Source of the DNA: Lacimicrobium sp. SS2-24
GTDB taxonomy: Bacteria > Pseudomonadota > Gammaproteobacteria > Enterobacterales > Alteromonadaceae
Assembly: GCF_002201535.1 (NCBI RefSeq)
Contig: NZ_NIWW01000008.1
Location: forward strand, 62,001 to 126,000
Direction: 5' to 3'
Length of the DNA: 64,000 nucleotides
Shown here: one piece after another, positions 8,319 to 15,753 of the stretch
Position numbering within the stretch: position 1 is the stretch's first letter
Layout of the letters: the number at the start of each line of letters is the position of its first letter
Notes under the pieces: model-generated
Seen by the model: the letters and a program-made list of their open reading frames with translations, nothing else
Told to the model about the DNA's origin: nothing
The model's database searches: none
Position numbers and translations under genes: made by a program

Positions 8319-9515
8319 TTACACCAGCGACCACAGCTTATAGCCGCTCAGTCCCAGCAGCAGCAATATGATGGCCCCGCCCAACAGGTTGGATAACAAC
8401 TTGTTGCGGTGTGCTCCCAATACCGTTTTCTGATTCATCAGCCATAGCAGGTAAATGGCGATAATTGGCAGCAAAATACCGTTTGCGGCCTGGGCAAATA
8501 CGATCAATGCGACAGGACTCACCTTGAGGGCCGCCCCTATGGCGCCGCAGAGCAGTATAACCCCCCACACGGTTTTAAATCGCTTGCTGGTCAGTTCTGT
8601 TGACCATCCGAGCATGCCACACACTGCAAACGCGCCGGCCAGCGGTGCGGTAATGGCGCTGGTCAGCCCGGCCGCAAACAGGCCTATGGCAAAAAAGTAG
8701 TGGGCCAGATGGCCCAAAAGTGGCTCCAGCTGACGGGCCATGCTGGCCGCATCAATGTTGGTAATGGCCTGGCCGAAGAACGCCGCACTGGCCGTTGAGA
8801 CAATAGCAAGGGTGATCAGGCCGCCCAGACCGATGGAAAGTCCGGTATCCCAGCGACTCTGGCCAATAATCTCGCTCATATCTGTGGCACGTTGGTGTTG
8901 TCTTGCCATCACACTGGAATGCAAAAACAAATTGTAAGGCACGATGGTGGTGCCAATCAGAGCCAGCACGGTGGTGACCGAACCAGCGGGAAAGGAGGGT
9001 ACCAATAACCCCTTAAACAGGGCGACAAAATCCGGCCTGGCAATCACCATGGTGGTAATAAACACCAGTGACATTACTAACACCAAGCCAATCAGACTCT
9101 TCTCCAGCATCTGATAGTGACCGCTAAACAACAGCAGACCGGCGAGCAGGGTTAACAATGTACTCCAAGTGCTGATAGGCTGGCCCAATAGTGCCTGAAT
9201 TCCCATTGCTGCACCGGTCAGGTTGCCCGCTTCATAGGCGGCACTGCCAATGCCAATGGCACTGATAACCAATGCCATACACAGGTATTTGCGCCAGCCT
9301 GTATCAAGTGTGTTTCTCAGCGATTCTGCCAGGCCATGGCCTGTGGCCAGTCCCAGTCGTGCAGCCATGCCTTGTAACACGACCGTGGCAATCACGGAAA
9401 ACAGCAGTGTCCATAGCAACGCAAACCCAAAATTCGCGCCAGCCATACTTGCTGTGGTGATCGTCCCTGGCCCGATAAATGCGGCTGTTACCAGAAGTCC
9501 TGGACCTAATCGCAT
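8319..9515 (-). CDS. Nramp-superfamily transporter with non-canonical metal-site motifs
   Basis: A 398-residue, about 11-span inner-membrane transporter of the Nramp (SLC11/MntH) superfamily. The opening MRLGPGLLVTAAFIGPGT aligns with the first transmembrane helix of MntH. However, the canonical metal-coordinating DPGN is replaced by GPGT (residues 15-18). The MPH motif of helix 6 is replaced by VPYN (192-195, followed by LFLHSS). The family normally imports Mn2+ or Fe2+ with protons; these changes mean the substrate cannot be assumed. Nramp-related clades with altered sites exist (for example the Mg2+-transporting NRMT group), but assignment to any is inference. It lies convergent to proB and is apparently monocistronic. 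Confidence 0.85.
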   Translation of the reverse strand: MRLGPGLLVTAAFIGPGTITTASMAGANFGFALLWTLLFSVIATVVLQGMAARLGLATGHGLAESLRNTLDTGWRKYLCMALVISAIGIGSAAYEAGNLTGAAMGIQALLGQPISTWSTLLTLLAGLLLFSGHYQMLEKSLIGLVLVMSLVFITTMVIARPDFVALFKGLLVPSFPAGSVTTVLALIGTTIVPYNLFLHSSVMARQHQRATDMSEIIGQSRWDTGLSIGLGGLITLAIVSTASAAFFGQAITNIDAASMARQLEPLLGHLAHYFFAIGLFAAGLTSAITAPLAGAFAVCGMLGWSTELTSKRFKTVWGVILLCGAIGAALKVSPVALIVFAQAANGILLPIIAIYLLWLMNQKTVLGAHRNKLLSNLLGGAIILLLLGLSGYKLWSLV

Positions 9516-9586
9516 GAAAACATCCCCTCAAGCTGTTAGAGGCAGTCAGCATAACATCGGTTGCTGAGATTAGGGAAAGCAGACAA

Positions 9587-9607
9587 TAAAAAGCCCCTTG
9601 CGGGGCC
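9587..9607 (-). terminator. Intrinsic terminator of the 55-residue ORF
   Basis: Read on the minus strand this is GCCCCGCAAGGGGCTTTTTA: a 5 bp GC stem, a four-base loop and a T-run. It lies 45 bp downstream of the small ORF stop and supports that ORF being a transcribed unit. Confidence 0.75.
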
Positions 9608-9651
9608 AATATTGACAACGAGTGAGTCTGACAGTGCAGAAATTCTCTGCC

Positions 9652-9819
9652 TCAGTACAACGATTCACCGGTTCTTAGTGGTTTTTTACGCAACGCAGAC
9701 GGGCGCTTGGCCAGCTCGCGCTTATTGCGAAAGTAGGGCGTGTTTTTACCTTTGTCCTGGGCGAGAGAATAGACGAGCAGAACAAGGATGGCTGCGAAGA
9801 GTAGTGATAGCAATATCAT
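9652..9819 (-). CDS. Small single-span membrane protein, 55 residues, unknown function
   Basis: The ORF begins with ATG at 9819-9817 and ends with TGA at 9654-9652. The product starts MILLSLLFAAILVLLVYSLA, one strongly hydrophobic N-terminal helix, and continues into a basic cytoplasmic-looking tail rich in Lys and Arg (for example KRELAKRPSALRKKPLRT). An AAAGGA ribosome-binding site sits 7 bases before the ATG, and an intrinsic terminator follows. The amphipathic one-helix-plus-basic-tail plan is typical of bacterial membrane microproteins, but I recognise no family. It is flanked by yqaA (same strand, 177 bp upstream) and the Nramp-like gene. Confidence 0.7.
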   Translation of the reverse strand: MILLSLLFAAILVLLVYSLAQDKGKNTPYFRNKRELAKRPSALRKKPLRTGESLY

Positions 9820-9996
9820 GTTTAAATCCTTTCTAAACTGAATGCTGTATGGTTATATTCAGCGGCTGTCATACTAACAGGTGCTGTGTTTTTCGAGTGT
9901 GACAGTATAGTGAAATTTTTGCGAAGGTGATAGCCAGAGTCAAAAAGAGATGTGAGTCGTGGGGTAAATCTGACGTTGCGGCCAGGCGCTCAAATC

Positions 9997-10416
9997 CTAA
10001 ATGGCGGTGGAAAAATAAAACACCAGAATATATCGTACGCCTTTGCCCAGCCCCACGAGCAATAAAAAAGGCAGTAATCGCACTTTCATCATACCGGCTA
10101 TAAAAGTGAGGGCGTCTCCTCCCACCGGTAGCCAGGAAAATGCCAGGCTCCAGATGCCATAGCGTTGGAACCACTGTTGCACTCGCTGAAGTTGCGCGGG
10201 TTTAAAATAAAACCAGCGACGATCCTGAAAATGCAGCAAATATTTGCCTAATATCCAGTTCACCACTGCGCCTAGTGTATTGCCCAGCGTTGCGGTCGCG
10301 ATCAGCAGTACCGCAGGCTCCCCCTGGCGGGCGAGGGTAAAGAGCACGGCTTCGGAATAAAAAGGTAAGAACGTCGCGGCCAGGAAAGCCGATGAGAACA
10401 GAACCAGATAAGCCAT
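9997..10416 (-). CDS. yqaA: YqaA family inner-membrane protein (DedA/SNARE-associated fold)
   Basis: A 139-residue polytopic protein. It shows the family pattern: FLPFYSEAVLFTLA at the start, a central GNTLGAVVNWILGKY, then FQRYGIWSLAFSWLPVGGDALTFIAG, where DedA proteins have their re-entrant loop, and a final hydrophobic helix. DedA-superfamily members are linked to membrane lipid scrambling and proton-motive-force maintenance; for YqaA itself the function is not established. Its start lies 9 bp after the stop of the upstream amidotransferase gene, so it is probably co-transcribed with the amidotransferase and the PerM-like gene. Confidence 0.88.
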   Translation of the reverse strand: MAYLVLFSSAFLAATFLPFYSEAVLFTLARQGEPAVLLIATATLGNTLGAVVNWILGKYLLHFQDRRWFYFKPAQLQRVQQWFQRYGIWSLAFSWLPVGGDALTFIAGMMKVRLLPFLLLVGLGKGVRYILVFYFSTAI

Positions 10417-10425
10417 CGCAGATCG

Positions 10426-11112
10426 TCAGCCTTGCCTGGCATCGGCTTGTTTAACCAGCCACTTGAATAACTTGGCCTGATTAATCATATAGGGCAGGTA
10501 CTCCGGGTGCCATTGCACACCTAAGAGGTGAGGGTGGGCCGGGCTCTCGATGGCCTGAGTGAACCCGTCAGCATCGGTGCCGCTGATCAGAAAGCCCGGC
10601 GCCACCTCGCGAATCGCCTGATGATGCAAACTGTTGATACGCAAGCGCTCATGTTCGGTAATTCGGTGCAACAGACTGTCGGGCCTGACAAAAAGAAACT
10701 TGCCAGGGTGAATCAGGCTGCGGTTAGAGGTTAACTTGCGCTGCCTGGTAATATCCGTAAACAGTGCACCGCCCAGTTTGACATTGAGTAACTGGCAGCA
10801 GCGACAAATCGCCAGCAGCGGTAACTGCTGCTGCATCACATAGTCGATCACATCACTTTCTAAGGCATCTCTGCTTTTGTCATAGGCGTAGGTCGGATCA
10901 GGTTCTTCCCCATACAGTTGCGGGCAGATATCGGTACCGCCACTCATGACCACACCATCGAGCTGTGCCAGATCAACCGGATGGCGAGGACTGATCCTGA
11001 CCGCTTTACCTCCCGCGCGGCGAATAGCAAAGGCGATAGCCCACCAGGGCGGACACCAGTGGCCTGCATGAGTGGTAACACCGATAAGCGGCGTGCTGCT
11101 GATACTGGTCAT
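10426..11112 (-). CDS. Class I glutamine amidotransferase-like hydrolase (peptidase C26 / PuuD-like)
   Basis: A 228-residue protein of the gamma-glutamyl-GABA hydrolase group. The diagnostic MSGGTDICPQLYGEEP segment (about 56-71), the nucleophile region LLAICRCCQLLNV (Cys103) and GVQWHPE (His202, Glu204) give a complete Cys-His-Glu triad. Family members hydrolyse gamma-glutamyl amides such as gamma-glutamyl-GABA in polyamine breakdown. An oddity is that the usual nucleophile elbow GICRG reads AICRC here, so both glycines are replaced. No polyamine genes are nearby. Its start overlaps the stop of the PerM-like gene by 4 bases (ATGA), indicating coupling. The substrate is unassigned. Confidence 0.82.
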   Translation of the reverse strand: MTSISSTPLIGVTTHAGHWCPPWWAIAFAIRRAGGKAVRISPRHPVDLAQLDGVVMSGGTDICPQLYGEEPDPTYAYDKSRDALESDVIDYVMQQQLPLLAICRCCQLLNVKLGGALFTDITRQRKLTSNRSLIHPGKFLFVRPDSLLHRITEHERLRINSLHHQAIREVAPGFLISGTDADGFTQAIESPAHPHLLGVQWHPEYLPYMINQAKLFKWLVKQADARQG

Positions 11113-12263
11113 GAAGGCGTATCTCCATTATCTGTTTGTGTGGTGGTTGCACTGACACGGGTGGTCATAATCTGACTAATCTGATGCCAGCCAAGGGTAT
11201 CGGCCACCACGTAGATCACGGTTAACAGAGGAACACCGAGAATGGCACCGATTGGGCCCCATAACCAGCCCCAGAAAATGACTGCCACAAAGACCACAAT
11301 CGGATTGATTTGCAGGCGTATACCATGTACCACCGGATCGACAATAAAGCCAAAGACGGTGGATAACACTAAAAAGCCAGCCGGTGCAATCAGGATCTGC
11401 CATAACTGCTGATCGGCCTGGGTCACGGATATCATTAGTAATAAGACACTGACAATGCTCATTCCCACGTAAGGAATCAGTCTTAAGATGGCCACTAACG
11501 CTATCCAGATCCAGGGCATGGGAAAATCTATCAGCCACAGCAACACGCTGGTGATAATCCCCAGTGTCAGATTGATCAGCATCACCGCACCCAGATAATA
11601 ACCGGTTTCGGTGCGCAGGCGGCTGAATAACCTGATGATACTGCGCCGTTGCTGCCGCTCCTTGCAGAGCTTTACCATGTTGAGAACTAAATCACCGCCA
11701 TTGGTCAGTAAGAAAAGTGTTAACACCAGCACTAACAGGGTACTGCCTGCACCTTCCTGAATTGTGGTCAGCAGGGTATCGGGCCAGGTTCGCTGCTCCA
11801 CCATCACCGGTGACTGTTCTTTTGTATCAATAACCTCTTCGACCGCTTCGGAGACTTTTTCAGAGGTTTTCTCAACGGAGTCTTTGACCTGTTGCAGGGT
11901 GCTGACCACGTCCTGATCAAGGTGCATCAGGCTCTCTATTTTCTGCGGTGCCGTGGTCAGCCAACCGCCAATAGCAGGCAACATCAGCCAGATTGCGCCA
12001 AGTAACAACGAACAACTGAGTATTAACATCACCAGACTGGAAAGGACTTTAGGCACACCCAGCTTCATTAGCCGGCTCACTGGCGGGGACAGGGTCAGGG
12101 CGAGTAACACAGATACCGTGACCGGTAATAAAAAGCCTCTGGCCAGGTAGAGCGTGGCGACCAGCACCACCAGCAGAATAAAAGGATGGCCACTGAGTGA
12201 GGGCATAGCACGTTGCTGACTGATAATGTTTCCTCCCTGGTTGTGTGGAGACGTATTATCCAC
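11109..12263 (-). CDS. AI-2E family transporter (PerM-like permease)
   Basis: A 384-residue membrane protein. There are hydrophobic pairs near residues 27-70, then a long soluble stretch at about 95-160 rich in Lys, Glu and Val (coiled-coil-like: KIESLMHLDQDVVSTLQQVK). C-terminal spans follow with the family blocks PMPWIWIALVAILRLIPYVG and FWGWLWGPIGAILGVPLL. The family contains the AI-2 exporter TqsA and the Na+/H+ antiporters, so the substrate cannot be inferred. It is first in a likely operon with the amidotransferase and yqaA, and divergent from the EamA gene. Confidence 0.88.
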   Translation of the reverse strand: MDNTSPHNQGGNIISQQRAMPSLSGHPFILLVVLVATLYLARGFLLPVTVSVLLALTLSPPVSRLMKLGVPKVLSSLVMLILSCSLLLGAIWLMLPAIGGWLTTAPQKIESLMHLDQDVVSTLQQVKDSVEKTSEKVSEAVEEVIDTKEQSPVMVEQRTWPDTLLTTIQEGAGSTLLVLVLTLFLLTNGGDLVLNMVKLCKERQQRRSIIRLFSRLRTETGYYLGAVMLINLTLGIITSVLLWLIDFPMPWIWIALVAILRLIPYVGMSIVSVLLLMISVTQADQQLWQILIAPAGFLVLSTVFGFIVDPVVHGIRLQINPIVVFVAVIFWGWLWGPIGAILGVPLLTVIYVVADTLGWHQISQIMTTRVSATTTQTDNGDTPS

Positions 12264-12409
12264 ATAAATCGTTGCCCGCAGCAGAGCATAAGTGACAGTT
12301 TACAGGCATTCACCGGCACTTGCATCGCTGACTCCGCAACATGGCACTGGATCTGGGCAGGGAATGTCTCTATTCTGTCGCCCTTTTTTTACCGCCACAG
12401 GAAAGCACA

Positions 12410-13291
12410 ATGATTGGGGAAATCGCAGCACTGAGTACGGCCTGTTGTTGGGCGGTAGCCGCCAGGCTATTTCGTCAGCTTGGCGCCAGTTTTTCGCCCC
12501 TGGCGCTGAACTTCTGGAAAGGATTGGTGGCGATCCTGATCCTGCTGCCGTTGACACTGGCCATGCCCATGCAGGTAGAGCTGTCACAAACAGATATTAT
12601 GTGGTTGTTAATCAGTGGCGTCATTGGCATTGGCCTGGGGGATACCTGCTTTTTCCAGTCGCTGAACAAAATTGGTGATAGCCAGTCCCTGTTGATTGCA
12701 GAAACCCTGGCGCCCATTTTCACCGCGCTGCTAGCCATGGCCTGGATTGCAGAGTGGCTGAACTGGCAACAGTGGCTGGGGATTGCGTTGGTGATCCTGT
12801 CGGTGGATATGGTGATTAAGCTCAACCGCAGAGATACCCAGCAGGTTTTTGAACTAACCGGCTATGTCTATGCCGCGCTGGCCGCCTTGTGTCAGGCTGT
12901 CGGGGCCGTCATCAGCCGGGATATCCTGACCTCTACTGGCGTCGATGCAGCCAACGCCAGCCAGATTCGCCTGCTCGGGGGAATGGCGATCATCATCGTT
13001 TTAATGTTAGGAATGCGCCAGCGCTGGTTACCCAAAACTGACAATGCCAGGCGCACCTGGCTGGTGTTTGCTGCGGCCACATTGATTGGTACCTTCGCGG
13101 CGTTGTATCTGCAAATGGTAGCCTTTACCTATACCAAAGCCGCTGTTGTACAAACGCTGTTTGCGACCAGCGTAATCTTGTCGCTGGGAATCGCCTGGGT
13201 GCTGAGAGAGCGCATTCATCGCCAGGCGTTATTATGGTCGTTGTTGGCTCTGATTGGCGTGGCGATTCTGGTGGGCGCAGAGTCATTTTAA
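12410..13291 (+). CDS. DMT superfamily transporter, EamA domains
   Basis: A 293-residue, ten-span inner-membrane protein with two tandem EamA repeats (about 4-140 and 150-290). The first shows ALNFWKGLVAILILLPLTLA and GLGDTCFFQSLNKIG. The second ends FTYTKAAVVQTLFATSVILS before the last helices. ATG 12410 is preferred over an earlier in-frame start at 12341 because it follows AGGA by 5 bases and begins directly at helix 1 (MIGEIAALSTACCW). Members export amino acids, nucleosides or other small metabolites; the substrate is unknown. It lies upstream of, but is probably not co-transcribed with, rpsF, which has its own promoter. Confidence 0.88.
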   Translation: MIGEIAALSTACCWAVAARLFRQLGASFSPLALNFWKGLVAILILLPLTLAMPMQVELSQTDIMWLLISGVIGIGLGDTCFFQSLNKIGDSQSLLIAETLAPIFTALLAMAWIAEWLNWQQWLGIALVILSVDMVIKLNRRDTQQVFELTGYVYAALAALCQAVGAVISRDILTSTGVDAANASQIRLLGGMAIIIVLMLGMRQRWLPKTDNARRTWLVFAAATLIGTFAALYLQMVAFTYTKAAVVQTLFATSVILSLGIAWVLRERIHRQALLWSLLALIGVAILVGAESF

Positions 13292-13320
13292 ACCGCCACT
13301 GTGTGCAGCGACATTATTGC

Positions 13321-13349
13321 TTGAATCGGGTGTCCGCTTTATATACAAT
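13321..13349 (+). promoter_or_regulatory. Sigma-70 promoter of the rpsF operon
   Basis: TTGAAT (13321-13326) and TACAAT (13344-13349) are separated by 17 bp, an optimal spacing. Transcription should start near 13356, about 80 bases before rpsF. AAGGAG sits 6 bases before the rpsF ATG. Confidence 0.75.
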
Positions 13350-13438
13350 GCGCGCCCTTGACTCAGCCATACAACATCGTTCCTTGCCTTACGCAGACCG
13401 GCTGAGCTGCAAAAGGCTATAACCGTAAGGAGCTTTTA

Positions 13439-13861
13439 ATGCGTCATTACGAAATCGTATTTATGGTTCATCCGGACCAGAGTGAACAGGTTCCAGGTAT
13501 GATCGAGCGTTATACCGGAATCATTACTAACGCCGGTGGCCAAATCCATCGTCTGGAAGATTGGGGCCGTCGTCAACTGGCTTACCCTATCGAAAAGCTG
13601 CATAAAGCACACTACGTGCTGATCAATGCTGAAGCTAGCGCTGAAGCCATTGAAGAGCTGGAAACTGCTTTCCGCTTCAATGATATTGTTCTGCGTAATC
13701 TGATTATGCGTACTAAAACGGCAGATACCGAACCTTCCCCTATGGCCAAAGAAGAGCGCCGTGAAACGGGTGGTCGTGATGAGCGCCGTGATTCAGGTGA
13801 AAGAGAAGATCGTCGCGAAAGCCGCGAAGAGAGTTCTTCTTCTGAAGCTGCTGCAGAATAA
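13439..13861 (+). CDS. rpsF: 30S ribosomal protein S6
   Basis: A 140-residue S6, beginning [21 protein letters not shown] and containing [20 protein letters not shown], the RNA- and S18-contacting core. From about residue 103 there is a tail of Arg/Glu/Ser repeats ([31 protein letters not shown]). In E. coli the S6 C-terminus receives extra glutamates from RimK; here the genome encodes an unusually long charged tail. It is first in the rpsF-rpsR-rplI operon, with rpsR 18 bp downstream. Confidence 0.98.
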   Translation: MRHYEIVFMVHPDQSEQVPGMIERYTGIITNAGGQIHRLEDWGRRQLAYPIEKLHKAHYVLINAEASAEAIEELETAFRFNDIVLRNLIMRTKTADTEPSPMAKEERRETGGRDERRDSGEREDRRESREESSSSEAAAE

Positions 13862-13879
13862 CAGATTAGGAGACTTAAC

Positions 13880-14107
13880 ATGGCTCGTTTTTTCAGACGT
13901 CGTAAATACTGCCGCTTCACCGCGGAAGGCATCAAGCAGATCGATTACAAAGACACTGCTTTGTTGAAAAACTACATCACTGAGAGTGGCAAGATCGTAC
14001 CTAGCCGTATCACTGGTACCAGTGCCAAGTATCAGCGTCAGTTGTCAACTGCCATCAAGCGCGCGCGCTTCCTGGCTTTGTTGCCTTACACTGATTCTCA
14101 CAAGTAA
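13880..14107 (+). CDS. rpsR: 30S ribosomal protein S18
   Basis: A 75-residue S18, [20 protein letters not shown], with the conserved IDYKD and the C-terminal [20 protein letters not shown] and [16 protein letters not shown] blocks. It binds next to S6 on the platform of the small subunit. It follows rpsF by only 18 bp, so the replication-restart gene priB, which sits here in enterobacteria, is missing. AGGAG precedes the ATG. Confidence 0.98.
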   Translation: MARFFRRRKYCRFTAEGIKQIDYKDTALLKNYITESGKIVPSRITGTSAKYQRQLSTAIKRARFLALLPYTDSHK

Positions 14108-14137
14108 TCGTTGGCGTATTATTAAGAGGTAGCAAAG

Positions 14138-14590
14138 ATGGAAATCATTCTACTAGACAAAATCGCCAACCTGGGCGGTTTGGGTGACCAGGTCACTGTA
14201 AAATCAGGTTATGCCCGTAACTTCTTGTTCCCTCAGCAAAAAGCAGTTCCTGCTACGAAGGCGAACATCGAGAAGTTTGAACAGCGTCGTGCTGAGCTTG
14301 AAGCGAAAATCGCTGAAGAGCTGGCAGCGGCAGAAGCCCGTGCAGAAAAACTGACTCAGCTGGCCGAAGTGACTATCGCTGCGCCTGCTGGTGAAGAAGG
14401 TAAATTGTTCGGCTCTGTTGGTACCAAAGACATTGCCGATGCACTGACCGCTGCAGGTGTTGAAGTGGCCAAAGCAGAAGTTAAACTGCCACTGGGCACA
14501 CTGCGTGAAACCGGTGAGTTCGAAATTGATCTGCAACTGCACTCTGACGTGCACGCACAGGTGAAAGTAAAAATCATCGCTGAAGCCTAA
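14138..14590 (+). CDS. rplI: 50S ribosomal protein L9
   Basis: A 150-residue L9, starting [21 protein letters not shown] and continuing with [19 protein letters not shown] (the rRNA-binding N-domain). A long connecting helix spans about residues 45-75 and the C-domain contains [15 protein letters not shown]9 binds domain V of 23S rRNA and helps keep frame. It is the last gene of the operon, 30 bp after rpsR. Its final 13 codons and terminator are repeated at 14994-15129. Confidence 0.98.
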   Translation: MEIILLDKIANLGGLGDQVTVKSGYARNFLFPQQKAVPATKANIEKFEQRRAELEAKIAEELAAAEARAEKLTQLAEVTIAAPAGEEGKLFGSVGTKDIADALTAAGVEVAKAEVKLPLGTLRETGEFEIDLQLHSDVHAQVKVKIIAEA

Positions 14591-14657
14591 TCGCTTCAAG
14601 TGATTTTTGCCGGGGAATGCTTCCTGCAACCCCGGCATACCGTCCATCCATGGACAT

Positions 14658-14684
14658 AAAAAACCGCCTTCAGGCGGTTTTTTT
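14658..14684 (+). terminator. Intrinsic terminator after rplI
   Basis: AAACCGCC-TTCA-GGCGGTTT followed by a T-run: an 8 bp stem with a tetraloop, 71 bp past the rplI stop. The A-run on the 5' side would allow weak function on the other strand too. A near copy with a GGAA loop is found at 15101-15127. Confidence 0.92.
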
Positions 14685-14686
14685 GT

Positions 14687-14993
14687 GTCCGGCATCCTTG
14701 GTGTTCCTGTGGTCTTGTTTTTGTTGGGCTGAAGTCAAACCTACAGCACGATCCCCCAGGCCCAGGCTTTAGCCCGATAAAGACACGTTCTAAGGGCGCT
14801 GGATGCCCGATAAAAGCGCTCGGGCATGACTGAATGTTGTTCCCGCGTGCTGTTGGCGGGGAACCCAGCGACCTTCCTCTGCCACAAACTACACGAAAAG
14901 CACGAGAAAGACATGTTCACCACAAAAAGCGTAATCCGTTATCAGTCTTTCGTCATCAGAAAATACTGATTGCTGACGACTGACAGTTAACGA
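14687..14993. repeat. Intergenic segment with degenerate REP-like modules, flanked by direct repeats
   Basis: The segment lies between the two copies of the rplI tail. From 14796 to 14870 it holds a diverged version of the module A/B repeat seen at 1557-2203: GCGCTGGATGCCCGATAA with CTCGGGCATGAC, then GTTCCCGC..GCGGGGAAC. The rest (14880-14990) has CCACAAAC / CACCACAAAAAG text and a CTGATTGCTGACGACTGACAG stretch of the degenerate intergenic kind. No coding sequence can be supported. Confidence 0.65.
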
Positions 14994-15129
14994 GCACGCA
15001 CAGGTGAAAGTAAAAATCATCGCTGAAGCCTGATCGCTTCAAGTGAATTTTGCCGGGGAATGCTTCCTGCAAACCCGGCATACCGTCCATCCATGGACAT
15101 AAAAAACCGCCGGAAGGCGGTTTTTTTGT
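14994..15129 (+). pseudogene. Duplicated 3' tail of rplI with its terminator
   Basis: These 136 bp match 14551-14686 without any gap. The few base changes seen are the stop TAA to TGA, one T to A, one C to A, and three in the terminator loop. The fragment encodes the last 13 residues of L9 in frame ([12 protein letters not shown] and stop) with no start codon. It also keeps a working-looking terminator whose loop changed from TTCA to GGAA while the AAACCGCC/GGCGGTTT stem stayed intact. It is a remnant of a segmental duplication, not a gene. Confidence 0.88.
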
Positions 15130-15234
15130 TTTCAAGGTAAGAAAAATGAGCCCACAAGCCCATTCAGAAAAGGGGCAGTAGGCAGTGGACAAGGTTATGC
15201 GCTATTCCTTCAGCGCGAAAAAACAGAAATCTGA

Positions 15235-15435
15235 GTGCAGTCTTTACTCAATGACATCCTCAAACGAACCTATCTGACATTCCCCCAGGTGATATACCTT
15301 CGCTCTGCGTGCATAGATTTAATAGAACTCGCAGCAGAATTGACGAATATCAAAACAGAGAGTGAAAACCAGAACTATATTTATCCGGAATGCATAAGCA
15401 TTCATAGGGAAAAGGAAACCAATGATGAACTTTGA
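15235..15435 (+). CDS. Doubtful small ORF, 66 residues
   Basis: This GTG-initiated frame is open for 66 codons in an AT-rich stretch and overlaps the next gene by 14 bases. The product (ending IHREKETNDEL) resembles nothing I recognise, and no good ribosome-binding site precedes it. It is listed because otherwise 15130-15421 holds no gene. The region may instead be only the leader of the coiled-coil gene. Confidence 0.2.
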   Translation: MQSLLNDILKRTYLTFPQVIYLRSACIDLIELAAELTNIKTESENQNYIYPECISIHREKETNDEL

Positions 15436-15694
15436 AACTAAACAACTGCAAGAAACCATAGAAGATCTTAAGCGCCACCGTGATGAAATCAATGTGCAGA
15501 TGCATCTGGCCCGGGCGGAAATGCGAGATGAATGGAATGGTCTGGAAAAAAAGTGGGATGCACTTCAATCCAGGTTTTCGGCGATCAAAAAAGATACCGG
15601 AGAATCCAGCAAGGAAGTCAGGGCGGCTCTGTCTTTGCTTACCGAAGAAGTCGGCGAGGCCTATAAGAGGTTTAAAAAACGCCTGAAAAGCTGA
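15422..15694 (+). CDS. Small coiled-coil protein (sll1863-like stress-response family, tentative)
   Basis: A 90-residue, almost wholly helical, highly charged protein without cysteine. Heptad patterns run from ETKQLQETIEDLKRHRDEI through WNGLEKKWDALQSRFSAIKK and end in LTEEVGEAYKRFKKRLKS. It has no signal peptide or membrane span. This layout, including the terminal aromatic-Lys-rich helix, resembles short coiled-coil proteins annotated as the sll1863 stress family, but that is a judgement from pattern. AAGGAAACC precedes two consecutive ATGs, so the start may be 15422 or 15425. It is monocistronic and convergent with ettA. Confidence 0.65.
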   Translation: MMNFETKQLQETIEDLKRHRDEINVQMHLARAEMRDEWNGLEKKWDALQSRFSAIKKDTGESSKEVRAALSLLTEEVGEAYKRFKKRLKS

Positions 15695-15723
15695 GTATCT
15701 TTAGGGCTGGGAATAAGCAAAGG

Positions 15724-15741
15724 CAGGGCCTCCATGCCCTG
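15724..15741. terminator. Hairpin between convergent genes
   Basis: CAGGGC-CTCCAT-GCCCTG forms a 6 bp stem in the 59 bp gap between the coiled-coil gene and ettA, which are transcribed toward each other. There is only a weak T-rich sequence on the minus-strand side. Confidence 0.35.
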
Positions 15742-15753
15742 TGTCGTCTCGCC

